From positions 20,933,460 through 20,997,459 of the forward strand of contig OY759223.1 in the NCBI GenBank assembly GCA_963662175.1: a stretch of 64,000 bases of DNA, written 5' to 3'. The notes beneath the pieces were generated by a model, which saw nothing but the letters and a program-made list of their open reading frames with translations, was not told the DNA's origin and did no database searches. Below are positions 42,797-52,785 of this stretch, piece by piece; position 1 is the first letter of the stretch; each line of letters begins with the position of its first letter. A program made the translations under genes and the position numbers. This DNA is from Aradus depressus. Its lineage: Eukaryota; Arthropoda; Insecta; Hemiptera; Aradidae.

Positions 42797-43035
42797 AGTT
42801 AGTTATTATGACTCATATATTCCCAGGCTTTAACTAGAAGGTCATATCGCCTACTACCAGAGCCCTCGTTCGTGACTCTGGTGAACATGAGGCTCACTCT
42901 AATATGGCGGAGTTCTGAATTTGCCTACGCTAAATTTTTATTCACCTAGGGAAGGGTCTTCAACGAGTACCTGACATCGTACAGGCTAGGGATCATCGCT
43001 TAACGTCCCATTTGAAGGACGGCGTGCTTAAGATT
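42797..43035 (-). repeat. SINE, lacking the tRNA-like head
   Basis: GTTAGTTATTATGACTCATA (AACTA tail complement), CTACTACCAGAGCCCTCG, CTAAATTTTTATTCACCTAG and GAAGGACGGCGTGCTTAAGA. It stops before the linker. Confidence 0.8.
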
Positions 43036-43731
43036 ATTATGAAATATTATGTCAATATGTTAATTTCATCGGTAGTTATTAGTTAAGTTTTTCGTAATTT
43101 TGAGGATCAAAAGGCGAAGAAATTCTGGGACCCAATTTTTTTTGTTCTAAATTACATGCGCTGTTGGAAAAATCTCAAAAAAGGTACCACTTTTTTGAAA
43201 AAAAAAAAAATAATAATAATAATAAATAAAAGTTGGTGAATCACCTGCAAAGTACTTCCCCTGTGCAAATTAATCATCTAAGATTTGGTTGAAAATATAT
43301 AGATGTCTTTCTCAAGGGCTTCTTAATTCTCATTCTAAATTTCGATAGATTGAATGCATCAACAGTTATACGAATTTTTTAAAACAAAATATATGCGAAA
43401 CACTGTTTTTCCACTGCCGGCTCAACACCATTTTTCCAATACGTTTTAGGTCCTCACCTATACGTTGTGTAGGGGAAGTTATGTAATTGGTCAAAAACGG
43501 AATTTCATGTTATTCTAACCCCCAATCCCAAAAAATTGAAAAAAAAAAATTATGTCTGTGAATACGATAACCCCCTACAGAATGTGTCGACACAAAATTT
43601 TATAAGTGTATTCAGAACCCTCTAAGGACGATACCTATTGATTTTCAGCCAAATCGACCCAATAGAAAGGGGGGATTAGGGGGGAGGCTTAACACAACAA
43701 CTGCCATAATATATTTTATAGCCATTTTCAC
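43036..43731. repeat. two DR pieces, opposite orientations
   Basis: 43040-43330 contains plus-orientation pieces (TCGGTAGTTATTAGTTAAG; GGTGAATCACCTGCAAAGTA, then CTTCCCC). 43465-43731 is minus: TGTAGGGGAAGTTATGTAAT, TACGATAACCCCCTACAGAA, GATTTTCAGCCAAATCGACC. Together they approximate both ends of the element. Confidence 0.7.
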
Positions 43732-44070
43732 ATGGCTATAGCTCAGTGGTATGCGTGCTTGTCTTCTGAGCTCAAGATCGTGGATTCGAAACCCGACCGA
43801 GGCCCTTAGTTTATTTTATCTGGGAGGTAAAATAAACTTGAGCACGCCGTCTTTCGGATGGGACGTTAGCGATGATCCCGAGCCTGTACGATGTCAGGTA
43901 CTCGTTAAAGACCCCTGCCCTAGGCAAATAAAAATTTAGGGTAGGCAAAATTTAGACTCCCATAGTAGAGTCGGGCTCATGTCCACCAGAGTGACGAAAG
44001 AGCACTCTGGTAGTAGGCGATATGACCTCGTAGTTAAAGCCCGGGTATGAGTCATAAAATCTAACCTAAC
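43732..44070 (+). repeat. SINE, near full length, AACCT tail
   Basis: GGCTATAGCTCAGTGGTATG (A box), GGATTCGAAACCCGACC (B box), the linker TTTATTTTATCTGGGAGG and TAGTAGGCGATATGACCTCG, then the tail AAAATCTAACCTAACCT. It lacks the usual GGCGCCGG start. Confidence 0.9.
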
Positions 44071-44275
44071 CTATTGATGTTCAACCAAATCAGCTAATGG
44101 TAAAGGGGTTAACAGACTCGACAGAAAATTTTCTATAATGATTCAAAAATAGTGGCTTGTAAGTCAAATATTTTAAGGGACGATTGGCTTTGGAGGGAGA
44201 GCGAAAACTTACTTGATTAATAATTGCTGGGGATTTATCAATTTTTTAAAAAAAAATTTGTATTCATGGAGAACG
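44071..44275 (-). repeat. DR dispersed repeat, partial
   Basis: TGATGTTCAACCAAATCAGC, GGACGATTGGCTTTGGAGGG and GAAAACTTACTTGATTAATA follow DR order directly after the SINE. Confidence 0.65.
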
Positions 44276-44639
44276 TCTAGCTTTTATATACCACCCACCA
44301 CCTCTAAAAAATAATGTCGGATTATTTCCTTTTCGGCTAAGGGTTGAGGAAGAAGAGTTAACCCCTCCAACCCTTATATTTGGTTTCAACCCCTCAACTG
44401 TGGATTCTATGACCTACATCCTGGCAAGCAAACAAGTATATCTTACTTTACGAGAGTCAACTCACCCATACAGTTTCTTCGACAACTTGAATCTTTCCTC
44501 TTTTTAGAACAACTCCTTAGGAATCATATAACTCCATAAATATTAATTCTTAAATTTAAAAAAAATGTATCTTATTTATCCAAAAATATGGATATTAATT
44601 GTTTTAATATATTGAAATAAATATAATCATCAAGATGGA
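44276..44639. other. no gene seen
   Basis: Diverged MITE-like sequence near 44290 (TTTTATATACCACCCACCAC). Otherwise unclassified. Confidence 0.4.
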
Positions 44640-45200
44640 AAGATTGGAATTGGAAGGCAGGAATCAACAGGAAGTCGGTAGAAGACCCTCAGCAGTCCCG
44701 AGTATGTAAGGGTGGGGACTTGGGCAACCAATAGGCACTCAGAAGAGTCCCGAGCGGGAAGAAATGGAGGCGAGCGAGCAGTACCCACCTAGAAAGCACT
44801 AGCCTCACTTCGTCAGTCACCACCGAAGAGGGAAGAGCCCATTCTGGAACCAGTCCTGTCTAACCAACACCCCAAAGCTAGGACTCAGTTCGCCTGACCA
44901 AAGAAGATGCGTTGGAGCTCACCACTATTTTGAGACAGACAGCAGAGGTTGATGGTTGAAGAAATCCAGAATCCAACAGCAATCGCAACGAACAAAGAAA
45001 AAGCAACAAGGTACCGTTAGACCATTATAGTAAGTAACCATTATAAAGTTTTAAGAATGTTTTTAACAAATATATTTAGTCAAATAAGAATGGCGTAATT
45101 AGCCTTTTATGTATTTTGCACCTCATGTCATCTTGATTTTTCAAAACTGTTGCGTCTTGGCGAACCAACACAACCAAAGAAATAGGTAAGAATTAGAATC
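44640..45200. other. unclassified GC-richer block
   Basis: 44640-45010 is distinctly more GC-rich than its flanks (GAGTCCCGAGCGGGAAGAAA; GACCAAAGAAGATGCGTTGG), has stops in all frames and occurs once. TGTTGCGTCTTGGCGAACCA near 45150 follows. A solo LTR or non-coding exon is conceivable, but no defining ends or primer-binding site were established. Confidence 0.25.
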
Positions 45201-45370
45201 ATTATTTTTCAACAACATTTTTATTTTACATATCAACATAAATTCACATTAAAATTAACTAGTTGGTTCACTCGGCGTTGCTCAGGTGTAAACTATTTGT
45301 TATAATTATTTTAATGTAAGTAAACTATTTTTATTTTTGTGACTCATGCTCGGCTTTTAACTACGAGGTG
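45201..45370. other. no gene seen; tiny SINE tail piece
   Basis: GACTCATGCTCGGCTTTTAA at 45341-45368 is a SINE 3' terminus in minus orientation. Confidence 0.5.
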
Positions 45371-45610
45371 TTTGTTAACCCTCCCCCCAATTCCCCCCTG
45401 AGAAACATTAGGTGTTGTCCTTATGGGGAAGTCGTGGTTTCGTGTCGATACATTCATTCTATCGGGAGTTATCAAGTTCACAAACAGTTTTTTTTTTATC
45501 ATAATTTGGATCTAGAGGTTGGAAAACAAGAAATTCCGTTGAAAATTCCGCATAAAATTGTTGACTGACATCATAATTCCTCTATACTTTGTAAAGCTGC
45601 GGAACTAAAA
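45371..45610 (+). repeat. DR dispersed repeat, partial
   Basis: CCCCTGAGAAACATTAGGTG, TCGATACATTCATTCTATCG, GGATCTAGAGGTTGGAAAAC, TGAAAATTCCGCATAAAATT and AGCTGCGGAACTAAAA give the DR right half. Confidence 0.75.
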
Positions 45611-46052
45611 AAAAAAAAGTGTTTCCATTCAGAATCCAGGTAAGATGATGACAGAAAGACACTATGATTCTGTCAAGATGGAGGCTCCCTTAGACCCTGA
45701 CTGACAACTTCATTAGACTGCCGGTTACTAATGATCTCTATACAAAATCGTCTGACTCAGGTCTCTAGGTAGAGGGGTCACGATGGACGGATCTGAAGGG
45801 ATCTACCAGAGAACAGGAGTGACTTCTAAATGACACAACGAAGAACGCCCCCTCAAGAGATGCAAGCTATCAAACGCAACATTTTAATTTTAAAAAACCT
45901 TAGTTTTCAGATATAAAAATAATTATAAAAACCTTTTTTAAAACAAGCTTTTATTTGAATGAACTAAAAAGAAAAATATAAGTAATTAATTTTGTTACAT
46001 ATGATATGCTACGTACTTATAAAGTTGAATCTGTATATATTTATAGGAAACA
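45611..46052. other. no gene seen
   Basis: Unclassified DNA. Confidence 0.45.
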
Positions 46053-46378
46053 ATAGGTTATGTTTTATGAGACCTGCCCGGGCTTTAACTACGAGGTCAT
46101 ATCGCGCTCTTTCGTCACTTTGGTGGACATGAGCCCGACTCAATTGTGGGAGTCCTAAATGTTGCTTACCCTAAATTTTTATTCACCTAGGGTAGGGGTC
46201 TTTAACGAGTACCTGACGTACAGGCTCGGGACCATCGCTTAACGTACCATCCGAAGGACGGCATGCTTAAGTTTATTTTACCTCCCAGATAAAATAAACT
46301 AAGGTCCTCGGTCGGGTTTCGAACCCACGATCTTGAGCTCAGAAGACAAGCACGCATACCACTGAGCTATCGGCGCCC
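46053..46378 (-). repeat. SINE, near full length
   Basis: GGTTATGTTTTATGAGACCT, ATATCGCGCTCTTTCGTCAC, TTTTATTCACCTAGGGTAGG, the B-box complement GGGTTTCGAACCCACG and the head CTGAGCTATCGGCGCCCA. Confidence 0.9.
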
Positions 46379-46438
46379 ATAAAATAGATAAAACAAAATA
46401 ATATTACATTTTAAAAAACAGATAGAGAACGTCTACTT

Positions 46439-46782
46439 TAGGTTAGGTTTTATGACTCATGCCCGGGCTTTAACTACAAGGTCATATCGCCTACTACCAG
46501 AGCGCTCTTTCGTCACTCTGGTGGACATGAGCCTGACTTTACTATGGGAGTCCTAAATTTTGCCTACCCTAAATTTTTATTCATCTAGGGTAGGGGTCTT
46601 TAACGAGTACCTGACATCGTACAGGCTCGGGACCATCGCTTAACGTCCCATCCGAAGGACGGCGTGCTTAAGTTTATTTTACCTCCCAGATAAAATAAAC
46701 TAAGGGCCTCGGTCGGGCTACGAACCCACGACCTTGAGCTCATAAGTCAAGCACTCATACCACTGAGCTACCGGCGCCCTCA
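46439..46782 (-). repeat. SINE, full length, 12-bp target duplication
   Basis: Tail complement AGGTTAGGTTTTATGACTCA, a complete body, the B-box complement GGGCTACGAACCC and the head CTGAGCTACCGGCGCCCTC. ACGTCTACTTTA lies at 46427-46438 and again at about 46783-46794. With little decay, this is a young copy. Confidence 0.95.
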
Positions 46783-46829
46783 CGTCTACTTTATAAATTA
46801 ATATGTATATCAATTCAAGTAACTTATGT

Positions 46830-46935
46830 TACACAGGTTGTAAAATAATGATGTAGTCTGACCTCTCATAGATTTTGCTAGCAGGCTTTCGAGGTTGCCC
46901 TCATCATCAGTCTGGTAAAACGATTTAATTAACAT
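46830..46935 (-). repeat. Penelope-like terminal fragment with hammerhead-like core
   Basis: The minus strand reads AGACTGATGATGAGGGCAAC and then CTCGAAAGCCTGCTAGCAAA. The stem GAGG/CCTC between CTGATGA and GAAA is perfect. It is the same block as 150-300 and 37140-37290. Confidence 0.5.
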
Positions 46936-46999
46936 AATTGAAGTGTTTAAAATTAAATGAATAAGATAAAATATTCCCATAAATAAAAAACGTCGTTCG

Positions 47000-47258
47000 T
47001 TATTATGACTCATGCCCGGGCTTTTAGTAAAGGTCATATTGTCTACTAGCAGAGAGTTCTTTTCATCAGTCTCGTGGACATGAACCCGTGACATCACACT
47101 GACTCGGGACAGCGTGTTTACATTTTTTTTACCGGCCAGGGCCTCAACCGGGATACAAACCCGCGATCTTTAGCTCAGTAAGCAAGCACGCATACCACTG
47201 AGCTATATTTTATATATTTTGTGAAATATATAATACCGGCGCCCTCTAAAAAATATAT
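47000..47258 (-). repeat. SINE with a 27-base AT insertion in its head
   Basis: GTTATTATGACTCATGCCCG, a shortened body, CATACCACTGAGCTAT, then TTTTATATATTTTGTGAAAT, then CCGGCGCCCTC. The AT-rich insertion splits the A box. Confidence 0.8.
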
Positions 47259-47292
47259 ACAACTATTATTTGATAGTTCTATTTTCCCCTTA

Positions 47293-47467
47293 CTTGAGGG
47301 CGCTGGTAGCTCAGAGGTAGCGTCTGCTAGATAAGAGCTCAAGATCGCGGGATCGAAACCCGGCTTAGGCCCTTGGTTTTTTTTTATCTGAAAGGTAAAG
47401 CGATGGTCCCGAGCCTGTCTGATACTCGTTAAAGACTTCCTATCCTTGGTAGGCAAAATTTAGGACT
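47293..47467 (+). repeat. SINE left part, interrupted by a hAT
   Basis: GAGGGCGCTGGTAGCTCAGA (A box), CGGGATCGAAACCCGGC (B box), and the body as far as GGTAGGCAAAATTTAGGACT, where the hAT duplication CCCAAAGT begins at 47468. Confidence 0.9.
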
Positions 47468-47475
47468 CCCAAAGT

Positions 47476-48063
47476 CAGTGCCGGATTAGCCACTTAGCAA
47501 GAGTAGCAAATGCTACGGGCCCCGCGAATTGAGGGGCCCCGCGCACCAACGCCTGTCTGACCGTAAAAAAATATCAATTTAGATAGGAGCGTAAAATTAT
47601 TTTGCATGCCTTAAGCGCGAAGCGCTTAGGCTATGCTTTACTCCCACCTGAAAATCTAAAACTCGATTTCGACTCGATTGGAACTGCAATTTTATAAACT
47701 TTTATTAAATAATTCTTTAGAATCGTGTTTCCCAAACGTAGAAATTGCCTTGCGCATTTACTTGTCTCTCATGATCACTAACTGCAGTGGCGAACGTTCT
47801 TTATCAACATTAAAACGTATTAAAAATGAGTTAAGGAACACGATGGGCCAAGAACGTCTTAATCATCTCACTTTGATCAATATGATTTGCTTAAAGAAGT
47901 CGATATTGAAAGTGTTATCTCTAAATTTGCCCATAATAAATCCAGAAAAGTTTATTTGTAACAGTTTTGTTTTATGTTACCCTAAACTTAGGAACCTAAA
48001 GCAAACCAAGGGCCTCTTGACAGAATTTGCTACAGGCCCCTCGCTGGCTTAAATCCGGCACTG
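47476..48063 (+). mobile_element. hAT element, 588 bp, exact 8-bp duplication, in a SINE
   Basis: Ends are CAGTGCCGGATTAGCC and its partner GGCTTAAATCCGGCACTG. CCCAAAGT lies at 47468-47475 and 48064-48071. Subterminal sequence is rich in GGGGCCCC. Family ends are shared with the element at 15487-16250. It is heavily internally deleted. Confidence 0.95.
47678..48052 (+). pseudogene. hAT transposase C-terminal fragment (zinc finger MYM-type 1-like)
   Basis: The frame contains ESCFPNVEIALRIYLSLMIT, NCSGERSLSTLKRIKNELRN and TMGQERLNHLTLINM, the hAT C-terminal dimerisation domain. After this the reading frame runs into subterminal sequence, so the last 60 or so residues are not native. The catalytic domain and N-terminus are missing. 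Confidence 0.85.
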
Positions 48064-48071
48064 CCCAAAGT

Positions 48072-48170
48072 AGAGATGGGTTCATGTCCACCAGTGACGA
48101 AAGATAGCTTTGATAGTAAGTGATATGAGCTCGTAGGTAAAGCCCGGGCATAATAATAACGAACTTTAAT
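48072..48170 (+). repeat. SINE right part
   Basis: AGAGATGGGTTCATGTCCAC, GATAGTAAGTGATATGAGCT and AAAGCCCGGGCATAATAATA complete the SINE interrupted by the hAT. Confidence 0.85.
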
Positions 48171-48189
48171 CAATTTTGACTGTCACCTT

Positions 48190-48695
48190 CCTACCTGTGA
48201 TGTGGCTTCTAATTTGAGCAGCCATATATTCCTGTGGATTCTAATTTAATGCTTTTATCTGACTCCAGATATAAAATTTCATATAGATTTGTTCAGTCAC
48301 TCGGAACTTATTGGGGACTTTGAAGTTAAGCTCCCATTTACCTCCCTTCCCTTCTGGTGAAAATCAATGTGTCTCAGTGGGCCACATGAGCTCCGAATCC
48401 ATTTATAACATCTCTTGTCATTTTATTCACTATGTCGGGAGTTATCGTGCCCACAAACGCACACACAGACATTATGTCTCATACAATAGGAAACAATAGG
48501 TTTCTTCGTTAGAGGATTCTGGATTCACAAAAAAATTTCGTGTCAATACATTCATTTTATCAGAAATTATCTTGTTCATCACAAATTTATTTTTTCATTT
48601 TGAGGTCGGAAAACATGAACTTCCTTTGAATACTCCGCATCGAAATTTTGACCGATCCTATAACCTCCCCTACACTTGATATAGCTGTAGAAGTA
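48190..48695 (+). repeat. DR dispersed repeat, long copy
   Basis: ATATAAAATTTCATATAGAT, ACTCGGAACTTATTGGGGAC, TATGTCGGGAGTTATCGTGC, TGAGGTCGGAAAACATGAAC, TTTTGACCGATCCTATAACC and TCCCCTACACTTGATATAGC, ending AGCTGTAGAAGTAA. Confidence 0.75.
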
Positions 48696-48816
48696 AAAAA
48701 CAGATAAATATCATATAGATAAATAGTTAATCTGAAAATTGACAACTTAAATTTGTTTCTCCGGCAACTTTATTTTTTGAGTTACGAAAGTTTTCTTAGG
48801 GACATACGATATATAT

Positions 48817-49313
48817 GTTACGGGTAAAGTTAGATTAATGGTTAAACCTAGGATTACCCGGGTAAACTGCGTAGTACCCGCTGCCGCTTGGTTAAAGTTG
48901 GGTATACTAATAATGACAAGGCCATTAGTGGACGTATGTTCCACTGTAAAGATTAGGTACTTATTAATTAGCTCGACCACACCTCAATTTCCATTGTTGT
49001 AAGCTGTCTAACAGCGATAATCATTCATCTGGGTACATAAATTCCTAGAACAAACATAAATCGAAATATTACAAAATTTGGGGGCGTATTTGCCGGCGTT
49101 CCGATATATCGGCGGGACGATATATCTGCCCCTCCCGTCGTTCCTATATTTGAAGTAGTACAGGTTCTAGCTTTAACATATACTTTACCCGGGTAAAGCC
49201 CGAAACGTGAACTATTGCAATTATATTTCGGACTTTAATCAAGCGGCAGCGGGTACTACTAGGTTTACCCGGGTAATCCTAGGTTCAACCATTAATCTAA
49301 CTTTACCCGTAGC
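48817..49313. mobile_element. inverted-repeat element, 497 bp
   Basis: Arms of about 85 bp start G(T/C)TACGGGTAAAGTTAGATT and include CCTAGGATTACCCGGGTAAA and GTAGTACCCGCTGCCGCTTG, nearly identical on both sides. ATATATAT flanks each end (48809-48816, 49314-49321), which would be an 8-bp duplication, though in low-complexity DNA. No coding region is seen. Confidence 0.8.
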
Positions 49314-49690
49314 ATATATATATCGTGGGCTTACAATTGAAAGGCACTAAGTAAGTCATGACATTTTTATCATTATTTTTTAAAAATAAAATCTATTTTG
49401 ACTGAGTAAAACAGTAAAAAACATACTATTCCCAAGTATATACATTTTCACCTAAAGGTCAGGTTGGTCAAACTAAAATAATTTGTAGCAAAATTAAGAA
49501 AGGGGTTTGAATATTAAAATTGTCCATAACTCAAAACCATCTTTTCAGACTCATTGTCTTTCTCTTTTAAGCCCCACGATATATTCCTATTTTTAAATTC
49601 AGAAGTTCGCAAAATAAGAAGTTAGGTGAATTTTTGACTGATAACAAAGCATCCTCGGTACTAAATACAAATGAGGGAACAATATGTATA
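49314..49690. other. no gene seen; weak DR fragment
   Basis: AAATTCAGAAGTTCGCAAAA to GACTGATAACAAAGCATCC near 49595-49650 looks like a diverged DR right end. Confidence 0.4.
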
Positions 49691-50490
49691 CGAGGTCTGT
49701 TCAAAAAATACGCGGACTGACGTCATAAAACCAAATGTACTTTATTTATAAGTTACATGTCTGGGTCCCCTTCAAAGTACTCTCCTCCCCAACGCTCACA
49801 CTTATCTCAACGGTGTTTTAACTTGTTGAAACAGTGCTGGAACGCTTCTTTTGTAATGTCCTTCAGCTGCTTCGTCGCATTTGCCATAATCTCGGGAATC
49901 GTCTCAAATCTTCTTCCTTTCAACGGTCTTTTGAGTTTTGGGAACAAGAAAAAGTCAGGAGCAAGGTCAGGTGAGTAGGGGATGTGGGGAAGAACAGTGA
50001 TCGAGTGTTTGGCGAAAAACTCACGAGTTCTGAGGGCTGGAGCGTTGTCGTGATAGGAAAACCAGTCGCCACTCCTCCACATTTCTGGCCTTCTGCGACG
50101 GATGGCATCCCTCAGACGTTTCAGAACTTCAATGTAGTAAGTCTGATTCATTGTGGAGCCTTGGTGGAGGTACACATGGTGAACAACACCCTTAGCATCA
50201 AAGAAAACTGTCAGCATCACCTTGACATTGGATCGAACTTGGCGAGCTTTTTTTTGGGTCTGGGGGACGTTTCACCCACCCACTGGGATGATTGGACCTT
50301 CCTTTCAATGTCATTACCCGTAAACCCATGATTCATCACCTGATATGATCCTTGACAACAAGTTTTCATCTTTTTCTGAACGATGAAGCAGTTCCTGACA
50401 AACATGGACGCGATTGGCTTTTTAGTCGTCCATCATCAGGCGTGGCACAAATCTTCAATTTTTCGGTCAAAATCTCGTGGATGATGGTTT
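49691..50490 (-). mobile_element. mariner element, 5'-truncated
   Basis: The 3' end (left) abuts TA at 49689 and reads CGAGGTCTGTTCAAAAAATA, typical of mariner ends. Coding runs leftward from a TATATA tract at about 50490, where the element stops. The 5' inverted repeat and the N-terminal helix-turn-helix part are missing. Confidence 0.85.
49753..50480 (-). pseudogene. mariner transposase, frameshifted
   Basis: Pieces in order are VHVCQELLHRSEKDENLLSR, SGDESWVYG (first catalytic D), QSSQW, VMLTVFFDAKGVVHH-type sequence, SYHDNAPA (second D, with HDNAPA followed by L instead of H) and YSPDLAPDFFLFPKLK (third D; DD34D spacing expected for mariner). At least two frameshifts occur before 50220. 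Near the end, the Trp expected after KHR is a TGA (49807-49809). After it comes DKCERWGGEYFEGDPDM and the normal stop near 49753. It cannot make active enzyme. Confidence 0.9.
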
Positions 50491-51044
50491 TGAGATATAT
50501 ATATATATATATATATTTTATAATTAGAAAACATGACCAGAATCATTCATCTCTACAAAATTGAATTAAATTATTTTAATGCTTGCCAAATTCAAAACAC
50601 GAATGAATAGAATAATTGCTTTCTAAATTGGAAAGTGGTACGTCACGTTGAAATTTGCTGAGTGGCAATAGATGGTTTAATTAGAAGAGATAATTAGAAT
50701 AATCTTGGAGAAGACAGAAATTGTGACATTTTCAATTTCACACAATTTATCCTCTTTAGGAGCGTATTAAGTTAAAAATTTAATAACCAAATGTTTGCTC
50801 TCCCTCAAAAACTACTATGTATTTCAAAATCTACTTGTAGCATTCGTCAAGAACGACGACATCGCAAGAGGAGACAGAAACACATCTACATAACGTTGAT
50901 CACACAACACTTGTTTTTACTTCACATAACCCTAGCACAGTTACAAGCCTGCCATCTGACATTTCATTTAAAAATAAATATTCATATACACAGACCTTTT
51001 CGATTAACAACTAAATAATATCTATAATAAAAAATAAAAGTAGT
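50491..51044. other. no gene seen; (TA)n at about 50495-50515
   Basis: AT-rich. The 50791-51018 frame shows no family resemblance. Confidence 0.45.
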
Positions 51045-51829
51045 GAGTCTTGGCTAGCAGACCAGTGGCGTGGCATTAGTCAGTCTTGGCTAGCAGATCA
51101 GTGGCGTGGCATTAGTCAGTCTTGGCTAGCAGACCAGTGGCGTGGCATTAGTCAGTCTTGGCTAGCAGACCAGTGGCGTGGCATTAGTCAGTCTTGGCTA
51201 GCAGACCAGTGGCGTGGCATTAGTCAGTCTTGGCTAGCAGACCAGTGGCGTGGCATTAGTCAGTCTTGGCTAGCAGACCAGTGGCGTGGCATTAGTCAGT
51301 CTTGGCTAGCAGACCAGTGGCGTGGCATTAGTCAGTCTTGGCTAGCAGACCAGTGGCGTGGCATTAGTCAGTCTTGGCTAGCAGACCAGTGGCGTGGCAT
51401 TAGTCAGTCTTGGCTAGCAGACCAGTGGCGTGGCATTAGTCAGTCTTGGCTAGCAGACCAGTGGCGTGGCATTAGTCAGTCTTGGCTAGCAGACCAGTGG
51501 CGTGGCATTAGTCAGTCTTGGCTAGCAGACCAGTGGCGTGGCATTAGTCAGTCTTGGCTAGCAGACCAGTGGCGTGGTATTAGTCAGTCTTGGCTAGCAG
51601 ACCAGTGGCGTGGCATTAGTCAGTCTTGGCTAGCAGACCAGTGGCGTGGCATTAGTCAGTCTTGGCTAGCAGACCAGTGGCGTGGCATTAGTCAGTCTTG
51701 GCTAGCAGACCAGTGGCGTGGCATTAGTCAGTCTTGGCTAGCAGACCAGTGGCGTGGCATTAGTCAGTCTTGGCTAGCAGACCAGTGGCGTGGCATTAGT
51801 CAGTCTTGGCTAGCAGACTAATGGCGAAT
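51045..51829. repeat. minisatellite, 36-bp unit, about 22 copies
   Basis: The unit GTCAGTCTTGGCTAGCAGAC plus CAGTGGCGTGGCATTA is repeated head to tail with almost no variation: one T in the second copy (AGATCAG), one T near 51577 (GTGGTATTAG) and a degenerate last copy. The unit length is a multiple of three, but frames contain stops, so it is not a coding repeat. Near identity implies recent expansion or homogenisation. Confidence 0.97.
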
Positions 51830-51962
51830 ACTCCGCTCTTCGTCGCTCTCCGAGTTTTCATTTTTTGACTATCAGAATTTTTTTTTCTTCAATGACTAAA
51901 ATCTGACTGCATAATTCAAAATAATATTTACAATGCATCGAATTGAATACTGAGAGTAATAC

Positions 51963-52270
51963 TACCGGCAGCTCAGAGGTAGTGTATTAGCCTAATGAGC
52001 TCAAGATCTCGGGTTCGAAACCTGGCTGATGCCCTTAGGTTTTTTTTTTTTTTTTAATGTGGAAAGTAAAAAATCTAGAGCACGTTGTCCTTCGGCTGGT
52101 AGCAATGGTCCCGAGCCTGTGCGATGTCAAGTACTCGTTACCTGGCTAGGCAAAATTTGGGTCTCTCACTGTAGAGTCGGGCTCATGTCCGCCACACTGG
52201 ATAATGAGCGCTCTGAAAGTAGGGCGATATTACCTCGTAGCTAAAGCCCGAGCATGAGTCACAATAACTA
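51963..52270 (+). repeat. SINE copy, AACTA tail
   Basis: ACCGGCAGCTCAGAGGTAGT (A box), CGGGTTCGAAACCTGGC (B box), a poly-T expansion in the linker, GGTCCCGAGCCTGTGCGAT and CGATATTACCTCGTAGCTAA, then GAGTCACAATAACTAAC. Confidence 0.9.
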
Positions 52271-52669
52271 ACAGAATACTGAATATATTTTTTTAGTTTT
52301 TCAAGTGCCAAATGTTTTGTTTTATTTTATTTTAGCACAATTGAATGTATATTGTACAAAACTTGCCAATAAATTAGAAAAAAAAAAAAATTATCACAGA
52401 TGATTTAAAAAAATAATATAGTTAAAGGCGTCAAAAATCTATTCTATTCTATTCTAGTTAGCTTGGCAGTCAAAAAAAAAAAAAAAAAAGAGTTAAAAAA
52501 GTGAAAGTCGTTAATTTCAAAAATTGTATTGCAAAAATGGAGACTAGCTTGTAAATTGTTATAATTTATTATTGTTTGAAGGAATAAATACATTTTTATT
52601 GGTACAAGTTAATTAATTACTACCAAATACTATTTGGACTGAAATACACTTGTTGCCTCACACCAATTT
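52271..52669. other. no gene seen
   Basis: AT-rich with poly-A runs (52378-52391, 52471-52489) and a short TCTAT repeat. Confidence 0.5.
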
Positions 52670-52785
52670 TTGTTAACAGAGGATCGCAAATCGTGAAATT
52701 CAGGGGAAAATTCAACATCGAATTTCTAACCGATTACATATTCCCTTATACCTCGTATAGCTGGTGAAGTAAGAAAGTAATATGT
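52670..52785 (+). repeat. DR right end
   Basis: GAGGATCGCAAATCGTGAAA, CCGATTACATATTCCCTTAT and ACCTCGTATAGCTGGTGAAG match the DR terminus. Confidence 0.65.

Noticed and set aside
43751..43939. 62-residue frame
   Set aside because: It is SINE sequence read in one frame; similar frames arise in other SINE copies (28206-28415, 23188-23376).
51045..51829. CRISPR array, suggested by regular 36-bp repeats
   Set aside because: The repeats are directly tandem with no unique spacers, and the genome is eukaryotic.
52029..52244. 71-residue frame with Ser/Arg-rich C-terminus
   Set aside because: It lies wholly inside a SINE copy.
2393..52270. tRNA genes, suggested by many A-box and B-box pairs
   Set aside because: No locus shows a complete cloverleaf with a closed acceptor stem and a plausible anticodon loop. 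The same 340-bp body follows each head, so these are SINEs.
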